NCBI GenBank assembly: GCA_001899765.1
Contig: MKWM01000057.1
Location: 1-34,643 of the forward strand
Source: Thiobacillus sp. 63-78
GTDB lineage: Bacteria; Pseudomonadota; Gammaproteobacteria; Burkholderiales; Thiobacillaceae
Reading direction: 5' to 3'
DNA length: 34,643 bases
In this document: positions 31,665 through 34,643 of the stretch, one piece after another
Layout: each line of letters opens with the position of its first letter
Numbering within the stretch: the stretch's first letter is position 1
Translations under genes and position numbers: made by a program
The notes under the pieces: model-generated
What the model was told of the DNA's origin: nothing
Seen by the model: only the letters and a program-made list of their open reading frames with translations
Database searches by the model: none

Positions 31665-33662
31665 CTAAGTGATCGCAGGTCCGCGCTGGCGGCCAATATC
31701 CCACGATACCCCGCCGCCGCGTACCGTGACGGCGATCTGCTGCCCTAGCCGCTGCTCGATGACGGGCCTCCACGGCACGAGGCTGAAACCCATGCCGTCA
31801 TCGAGCATGGCGTAGCGCCCACTGGCGAGCATGACGGAGCGCCGGTAGATGCCGGCCACGCGCTGGCCGTCGGACGCGGGCCGATGCTCCAGGCCGGTTT
31901 CGGCGGCAATGTCCTTGGCGGCCTGCGCCAGTTCGCGGTTGCGCAATGTGCCCAGCAGGTTGCGGGCGAGAATCACGCGCGGGCCGCGCTTCTCGGCAAG
32001 GCCCTGTTCGGTCAGGAAATGGGCGCGCTGCCGCATCGCCTGTTTGGCCTCGCTGCCAAAGCCGAGGTCGCCCAGGCCGGAGCCACCGCCGATCAGTTGC
32101 TGGTCGAGCCAGGTGGCACCGATCACGCGGGCCTGCCGCTCGATGGGCAGGTGCGATTTCAGTTCCACCGCTACGCCGCCCAGGCGCTGCGCGTCGTAGC
32201 GGCGGCCCTGTTCGGCCAGGTCGTCAGGCACCTTCCATAGCCCTTCGGCCACGCGTTCCACGATGCCGGCCCGGCGCAGGGCTTCCAGCCGGCGGACGTG
32301 GGCTGCGACGACCTCCTGCGGGTCGCGGCCCGGCACGGCCTGACCCTGCGCGACGGCCAGGTGATGGTCGGTGCGGTACAGGCCGCCGCTCGCCAGTGCG
32401 GTGATGTTCCTGTCGGCGGCACGCACGTCGGCCGACCCCTTCACCTCCACCACGGCGCCAGTCGGATAGTTCGCCAGCTCGTCGCGGGCGTTCAGCGCGA
32501 CGTAGTGGGCTTTGCCGTCCACGCCGTCGATGATCAGATAGCCCCGGTCGCGCAGCTCGTCGGCCAGCCCCTTGGCGGCTACGCGGCCGAGGATAGTACG
32601 GCTGCTTCGATCGGCATCCTGGCCCGGCTCGAACACCGCCAGTTCGCGCGACTCGCCGCGCATGGCACGCTGCATGGTGCGGATGATGTCGCCGCGCTCG
32701 CCCAGGGCGCGCAAGGCCTTTTCCGCGTCGGCATGGACAGCCCAGGTGCCGGGCTGCATCTCGTCAGCCAGGCCCAGGCGCTGCAAGCGTTGCAGCCGGC
32801 CGATCAGCAGCAGGCGTTGGCGTTGCAGCCGCGGTTCGTTGAGCCTTTCGACATGCACCAGGCCATCGTCGCCCAGCTCGCGCTTGAGCGTGCGATCCAG
32901 GCTCGTCCACCGCTCTTGTTCCACCTCGCGCTGCAAGGTCTGCTGGATCTCCAGCTCGGTGCGCGGCCCCAACCATTCGGTCGCCAGCTCGGCGGCGCGA
33001 TGGCGGAAGCCATCGGCGATGTAGTCGCCCGCGATGATGAGGTCTTTGCCGGTGTCATCACTCCCACGCACGACGATGTGCGTGTGCGGGTTGTCGGTGT
33101 TCCAGTGGTTGACGGCCACCCAATCGAGGCCCGTGCCCAGGTCGGCTTCCATGCGGCCCATGAGGTGCCGGGTGTAGGTGCTCAGGCCTTCCAGCTCCGC
33201 GCCATCCTCGGGCGAGAGGATGAAGCGGAAATGGTGCCGGTCGTCGGCACAGCGTTCCTTGAAGGCGTCGAGGTCAGCCGCATCGGTCTGCGGCCCGTAG
33301 GCTTGGCCCGGCTCGCCATCGCGGCCCACGCCGTCGCGCTCGATGTAGCGCAGGTGCTTGGCAAGCGACCGCGGGCTGGCCTTGCGCTGGTTGATCAGCA
33401 GCGTCTTGATGGTCACGCGCCGCGACATGGGCGTGAGCTTCGCCCCCGCGAAGCGCGCCGCCGTATGGCCCCGCCCGAGGCGCGAGCCGGGCCGCTGGCC
33501 GGTGCCCCTGCCGGGGCCTCCCCCCGCGCCAGGACGGCGCACCGAGGACTTGCCGCCGCTGGCCTTGCCTGCCTGCTTGAGCACCTTGGAAACGAAGCCC
33601 TGACCCCGGTTCTTCGGGGCGCTGGGACGGATACGGAAATCATCGTCGCGGCTGTCGGTCAT
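31665..33662 (-). CDS. rlxS: VirD2/RlxS-type conjugative relaxase, DUF3363
   Basis: A 665-residue relaxase that should nick oriT and pilot the transferred strand. A basic Gly/Arg-rich N-terminus (RRPGAGGGPGRGTGQRPGSR) precedes the nuclease domain. This domain has RSLAKHLRYIERDG (a candidate catalytic tyrosine) and HHFRFILSPEDG. The metal-binding histidine motif HWNTDNPHTHIVVRG lies near residue 190. The C-terminal two-thirds fit DUF3363, characteristic of RlxS relaxases in Tn4371-like ICEs. The ATG at 33662 overlaps the upstream ORF stop by 4 nt and begins MTDSRDDDFRIRP; the frame remains open to 34037 but that part lacks coding character. It converges on the second MocR gene, marking the far boundary of the cargo. 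Confidence 0.93.
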   Translation of the reverse strand: MTDSRDDDFRIRPSAPKNRGQGFVSKVLKQAGKASGGKSSVRRPGAGGGPGRGTGQRPGSRLGRGHTAARFAGAKLTPMSRRVTIKTLLINQRKASPRSLAKHLRYIERDGVGRDGEPGQAYGPQTDAADLDAFKERCADDRHHFRFILSPEDGAELEGLSTYTRHLMGRMEADLGTGLDWVAVNHWNTDNPHTHIVVRGSDDTGKDLIIAGDYIADGFRHRAAELATEWLGPRTELEIQQTLQREVEQERWTSLDRTLKRELGDDGLVHVERLNEPRLQRQRLLLIGRLQRLQRLGLADEMQPGTWAVHADAEKALRALGERGDIIRTMQRAMRGESRELAVFEPGQDADRSSRTILGRVAAKGLADELRDRGYLIIDGVDGKAHYVALNARDELANYPTGAVVEVKGSADVRAADRNITALASGGLYRTDHHLAVAQGQAVPGRDPQEVVAAHVRRLEALRRAGIVERVAEGLWKVPDDLAEQGRRYDAQRLGGVAVELKSHLPIERQARVIGATWLDQQLIGGGSGLGDLGFGSEAKQAMRQRAHFLTEQGLAEKRGPRVILARNLLGTLRNRELAQAAKDIAAETGLEHRPASDGQRVAGIYRRSVMLASGRYAMLDDGMGFSLVPWRPVIEQRLGQQIAVTVRGGGVSWDIGRQRGPAIT

Positions 33663-34102
33663 GGTCGCGCTCCCTGCAAGCTCCGGCGTGCCTGGTCGTG
33701 CAAAGCACGCGGACATGCCTGCATTGGCGCGGGCTTCGCGCCACAAGCAGCACGGCAGCGAAGCCACGCCGTGCTGCGCCACCCGCACGTGCAGACTGGC
33801 TTTCGACGCGGCCTGGTGCCGCGTCCTTTTGTCTTGCCTTCCGCCTTTGCCCCTCGCTGACGCTCCGGGCAGCGGCGGCCCGGCGGCGCTGCTGCGTGAG
33901 CAGCCAGCGCGCCGGCGAACACGGCGACGGCCATAGGCCGGGCGCGTTCGAGGCAAGACGCCTGCACATGGGAAGGCAGCGCGAAGTGCAGCGCGGATGC
34001 GCTGGCACTGCACGCGCGACGACCCGCGGAAAGCCACTGAATCGACACGCCCGATGGCACGATCAGATGCACGGCAACGTGCAGCGAATCGGCGGCCATC
34101 AT
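33659..34102 (-). CDS. Small unknown ORF between traF and relaxase
   Basis: A 147-residue frame starting MMAADSLHVAVHL. Its ATG overlaps the traF stop by 4 nt (ATGA), and its stop overlaps the relaxase ATG by 4 nt in the same way. This double coupling is the main support for its being translated. The protein is rich in Arg, Ala and Cys, has no domain I recognise, and its second half (CPERQRGAKAEGKTKGRGTR) is very basic. The DNA has strong inverted repeats, so it may instead be, or also contain, the transfer origin. I am unsure it is a functional protein. Confidence 0.4.
   Translation of the reverse strand: MMAADSLHVAVHLIVPSGVSIQWLSAGRRACSASASALHFALPSHVQASCLERARPMAVAVFAGALAAHAAAPPGRRCPERQRGAKAEGKTKGRGTRPRRKPVCTCGWRSTAWLRCRAACGAKPAPMQACPRALHDQARRSLQGARP
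33726..33777. repeat. Inverted repeats near relaxase start (oriT candidate)
   Basis: Two perfect stems lie side by side. GGCGCG (33726-33731) pairs with CGCGCC (33737-33742) around a 5-nt loop. GCAGCACGGC (33747-33756) pairs with GCCGTGCTGC (33768-33777) around 11 nt. They lie 65-115 bp upstream of the relaxase start, where oriT would be expected in self-transmissible elements. No nic site is recognised. Confidence 0.35.
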
Positions 34103-34643
34103 GGGCGAGCCTCCAGCCAGACCGGATGCGCGACGCCGATCACGGCGGATGCGCTGACCGGCCCGAAATACCGGCTGTCGAACGACGCCGGGTTGGTCGC
34201 ACTGAGCAGGAATAGTTCGCCAGCTCTAAGGCGTCGGCATTGCTGCCAAGCTGGCAGCGGCCGGCCCCAGCGATCGGCCCGCAGCAAGGCGGCCGAAGGC
34301 ACGCCGTCGATGCGGACGATTTGGCCAGTGATGCACACCTCCTGCGGCGCGATTGCACCCACGCGCTTGAGCAGCGGCACGCGCGCCGGCAGGTAGCCGC
34401 GCTGCGCGGCCAGCGCGGCAGCGTCCGGCGGCAGCGTGGTCAGGACGATGCTGTCCACGGACAACGGACGTGGCAGCGAGCCGGCACCGTGGCCCAGCGG
34501 ATCGACGCGATACCAGCCGACCGCCACACTGTCGGACGGGTTGTAGATCAGGCGCGGCAGCGGATGCACGAAGGACGCCCAGGCCAGCGCAGCGAGGCCG
34601 CAGGCGGACAGGCCCGCCAGCACGATGCGAGCGCGCAGGCGCG
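34099..34643 (-). CDS. traF: TraF conjugative signal peptidase (5' end outside window)
   Basis: An S26-family peptidase of the TraF type, which matures and cyclises the TrbC pilin in P-type systems. The visible part has one N-terminal membrane segment (LAGLSACGLAALAWASFVHP). The catalytic serine region NPSDSVAVGWYRV follows, then the lysine region PLLKRVGAIAPQEVC and the C-terminal SFDSRYFGPV. A GTG at 34623 could start a 174-residue protein, but the frame remains open to the window edge with basic residues (RLRARIV) that fit a membrane-anchor N-terminus. The true start probably lies beyond 34643. It overlaps the small ORF downstream by 4 nt. Confidence 0.88.
   Translation of the reverse strand, partial: RLRARIVLAGLSACGLAALAWASFVHPLPRLIYNPSDSVAVGWYRVDPLGHGAGSLPRPLSVDSIVLTTLPPDAAALAAQRGYLPARVPLLKRVGAIAPQEVCITGQIVRIDGVPSAALLRADRWGRPLPAWQQCRRLRAGELFLLSATNPASFDSRYFGPVSASAVIGVAHPVWLEARP

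Noticed and set aside
32298-33860. 520-codon plus-strand frame antisense to the relaxase
   Set aside because: It has no recognisable domain, and the opposite strand carries the relaxase histidine motif.

Overview
The window is a high-GC proteobacterial mobile element. Its backbone matches the Tn4371-like integrative and conjugative element (ICE) plan: a P-type mating-pair-formation operon (trbB-C-D-E-J-K-L-F-G-I, traG), a LysR regulator and an EexN-type lipoprotein beside traG, and a VirD2/RlxS-type relaxase next to a TraF signal peptidase. Composition and gene families suggest a beta- or gammaproteobacterial host (for example an Achromobacter/Alcaligenes/Comamonas/Pseudomonas-like organism). 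The species cannot be fixed from sequence alone. No integrase, replication/partition gene, tRNA, rRNA or CRISPR array is visible.

Layout. (1) 1-727 has no convincing gene. It carries short repeats and a candidate recombinase core site, and is probably the distal end of the element. (2) 728-5948, plus strand, is a compact defence block: AbiEi/AbiEii followed 36 bp later by a GajA/GajB (Gabija) pair. (3) 5976-18781, minus strand, is the conjugation operon, read traG > copG-like > trbB-C-D-E-J-K-L-F-G-I > DUF2274. Most neighbours are linked by 4-nt ATGA overlaps. (4) 18778-31609 is mainly a metabolic cargo region that joins the LysR gene with only 15 bp to spare. (5) 31665-34643, minus strand, holds the relaxase, a small ORF and the 5'-truncated traF.

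The cargo centres on pyridoxal 5'-phosphate (PLP). A minus-strand unit encodes a YggS-type PLP-binding protein, a single 721-residue ORF joining a PdxY-type pyridoxal kinase to a class III aminotransferase, and serine hydroxymethyltransferase. It diverges from a MocR/PtsJ-type regulator, which is followed by a small CxxC thioredoxin-fold protein, a frameshifted redoxin and a lactate-permease-family transporter. A second divergent unit has a paralogous MocR regulator facing a DapA-like lyase and an MFS transporter. Both divergent promoter regions contain the same 15-bp sequence (once in each orientation), so the two units are probably one regulon.

The most novel-looking part is this mobile PLP module: kinase, PLP-binding protein, PLP enzymes and two PLP-type regulators sharing an operator. 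Its minus-strand arm reads directly into the transfer genes, so transfer could be partly coupled to it. Substrate and purpose (amino-acid catabolism, or protection from a PLP-enzyme antimetabolite) are unknown.
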